From: Candidatus Hydrogenedentota bacterium
Lineage (GTDB): Bacteria > Hydrogenedentota > Hydrogenedentia > Hydrogenedentales > CAITNO01
Reading direction: 5' to 3'
NCBI GenBank assembly: GCA_011046175.1
Contig: DSBB01000545.1
Location: 1 to 6,561 of the forward strand
DNA length: 6,561 nt
Position numbers and translations under genes: made by a program
The notes under the pieces: model-generated
What the model was told of the DNA's origin: nothing
Database searches by the model: none
What the model saw: the letters and a program-made list of their open reading frames with translations, nothing else
Shown: positions 5,397 to 6,561 of the stretch, piece by piece
How the letters are laid out: the number at the start of each line of letters is the position of its first letter
Numbering within the stretch: the first letter of the stretch is position 1

Positions 5397-6561
5397 TTAT
5401 TCAACGGCCTGTATTGTGCCGCCCATCGCCTCGAACAGATCACAAGGATCGCATTGGGCCAAATCAACGGACGTGAATGTGGGACGGTCGGCGTATACGG
5501 CTAGGATACAAGTTGGGGCGCCGCCGCTTCCGGGCCCCTGTTGAAGATGCAAATAGCCCCTGAATTGCACACAAGCCACCGCGTCCACATTGTCCGCGCT
5601 GAAGAGTTCATGAAATGTGCGCAAGGGAATTTCATGGAGCAGCTGGGCGTAAAGACCGTCGCGCGTATCTTCATCCAGGACAGACTCGCAAAATGCGTCC
5701 GCATCCTTGTCATAGGTAACCTCAGACAAGCGGGGCAACGCTTTCAGGGGAGGCAGCAGATAATCCACCACCAGCAATTTTCCGTCCACATCAAAATCTA
5801 ATTCATAACTCTGCGGAAAAGACGAGGGATAGTTTGAAAAGGCGAGCACCATGTCGAAGTAATCCAAAATGGCGTGGGGATCGTTCTTGCTGAAGGCGAT
5901 CTTTTTGGCTTCAACGATTTGGGCGCATTTTTCGCGATCCCGATAATAGCGCTCCTTTTCTTGTTCCCAGCGCGTAAGTTCGCGTTTGCTATTTTCGCGG
6001 ATGACCTGCACTTTCTGTTTATATTCCGCCAATTGTTCCTGATACAGGGTCTGAACGCGCTGCGCGAGCTGTTTCCACTGGGTATGAGCCGCCTCATAAT
6101 GCTTTCGCGCTTCCCGTTCTTTTTGTTCCCTCTTGGACCGCATAAGCCTGTCCATCGGATCCAGTTTAGGCTGGAATGCGGCGTCAGTAATATGCGGTTC
6201 CCGTGGCAAAATCGGTTTTTCAGGCGGTTCCGGCAACACGGCGTCCCCAGGTCGGGGCATAGGAAAATCGGGATATTTTTTAAGGGTGTCCCATGTGAAT
6301 TTGGGCGGCTGCCGCAAGGCGTTCTCGAGCACTTTATAGGCGTGTTTCATTTCCTGCTGCGCCAATTCCGTGCGTCCCTCGGCAATCTTTTTCTTCTGGC
6401 GGGGAGTCACTTCCGGGCGTTTGGCATTCATTTCCAAACCGAGCTTTTTACGTTTAACCGTTGCAAGATGCTCATGTTGCGCGTGCCACAGAACTTCCTG
6501 GAACACCGCCTTGTGTACGGCAAATTCAGGCGTGTCTGACGAAACATTACGGTGCTTGTGC
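5397..6561 (-). CDS. coiled-coil protein like the N-terminal part of Mrr-type restriction proteins, lacking the nuclease domain (5' partial)
   Basis: The frame is open to the window edge, giving 387 visible residues. The GTG at 6506 is a possible start, but its only purine-rich tract sits about 3 nt away and the sequence before it reads as protein, so the true start is probably outside. Visible order: a Lys/Glu/Gln-rich helix (about 20-80), a Pro-rich hinge with EPPEKPILPREP (111-122), a long charged coiled coil (about 138-220), and an alpha/beta domain (223-387) with NDPHAILDYFDMVLAFSNYP, then LLVVDYLLPPLKALP, then LRTFHELFSADNVDAV. This arrangement matches my memory of proteins annotated as restriction endonuclease in which the same parts precede an Mrr catalytic domain. 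Here TAA follows IQAVE, about where the nuclease would begin, and no nuclease sequence follows. The gene therefore lacks a visible catalytic site. It may be a sensor or partner subunit, or a decayed restriction gene. Co-transcription with the downstream membrane protein gene is likely. Confidence 0.55.
   Translation of the reverse strand, partial: HKHRNVSSDTPEFAVHKAVFQEVLWHAQHEHLATVKRKKLGLEMNAKRPEVTPRQKKKIAEGRTELAQQEMKHAYKVLENALRQPPKFTWDTLKKYPDFPMPRPGDAVLPEPPEKPILPREPHITDAAFQPKLDPMDRLMRSKREQKEREARKHYEAAHTQWKQLAQRVQTLYQEQLAEYKQKVQVIRENSKRELTRWEQEKERYYRDREKCAQIVEAKKIAFSKNDPHAILDYFDMVLAFSNYPSSFPQSYELDFDVDGKLLVVDYLLPPLKALPRLSEVTYDKDADAFCESVLDEDTRDGLYAQLLHEIPLRTFHELFSADNVDAVACVQFRGYLHLQQGPGSGGAPTCILAVYADRPTFTSVDLAQCDPCDLFEAMGGTIQAVE

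Noticed and set aside
5874..6539. Plus-strand open frame of 221 residues opposite the coiled-coil gene
   Set aside because: The Phe/Leu/Arg-rich translation is the expected reverse of a Lys/Glu-rich coiled coil. It has no domain and no ribosome binding site.

Overview
The window looks like ordinary chromosome from an uncultured, diderm (outer-membrane-bearing) bacterium of moderate GC content. Evidence for this is a TolC-type outer-membrane channel, a DUF1844 protein (a family I know from Planctomycetes/Verrucomicrobia relatives, Acidobacteria, Deltaproteobacteria and candidate phyla such as Hydrogenedentes), AGGAGG-type ribosome binding sites, and a large membrane protein with a C-terminal TPR-like tail. 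The phylum cannot be fixed from the sequence alone. A PVC-related or Hydrogenedentes-like lineage is a guess from gene content. No tRNA, rRNA, CRISPR array, transposase or integrase is visible.

Layout. Bases 1-96 may hold the last 31 codons of an upstream plus-strand gene. Bases 97-563 are intergenic and hold a degenerate 9-nt tandem repeat and a possible leader hairpin. Three plus-strand genes follow: a 29-residue, extremely basic COX24/mS38-like ribosomal small protein (564-653, GTG start, perfect Shine-Dalgarno), a DUF1844 protein (747-1223) behind a leader with competing inverted repeats, and a TolC-family outer-membrane protein (1287-2930, preferred ATG start). After a 27-bp convergent gap, two minus-strand genes fill the rest. 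In transcription order they are a coiled-coil protein that runs off the right edge (5397-6561) and, 9 bp later, an 809-residue multi-spanning membrane protein (2958-5387).

How they may work together. The small basic protein probably belongs to the translation machinery. DUF1844 has no established biochemical role, and the TolC protein has no inner-membrane pump or adaptor beside it here, so nothing ties these three into one pathway beyond shared orientation. The minus-strand pair is almost certainly co-transcribed. The membrane protein resembles GT-C glycosyltransferases with a large extracytoplasmic C-terminal part. Its partner resembles the coiled-coil plus alpha/beta N-terminal part of Mrr-type restriction-endonuclease proteins, but stops where the nuclease domain would normally begin. 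That nuclease-less protein, its pairing with a GT-C-like protein, and the 29-residue ribosomal protein are the points most worth a second look. I see no clear evidence of a complete new defence or biosynthetic system in this window.
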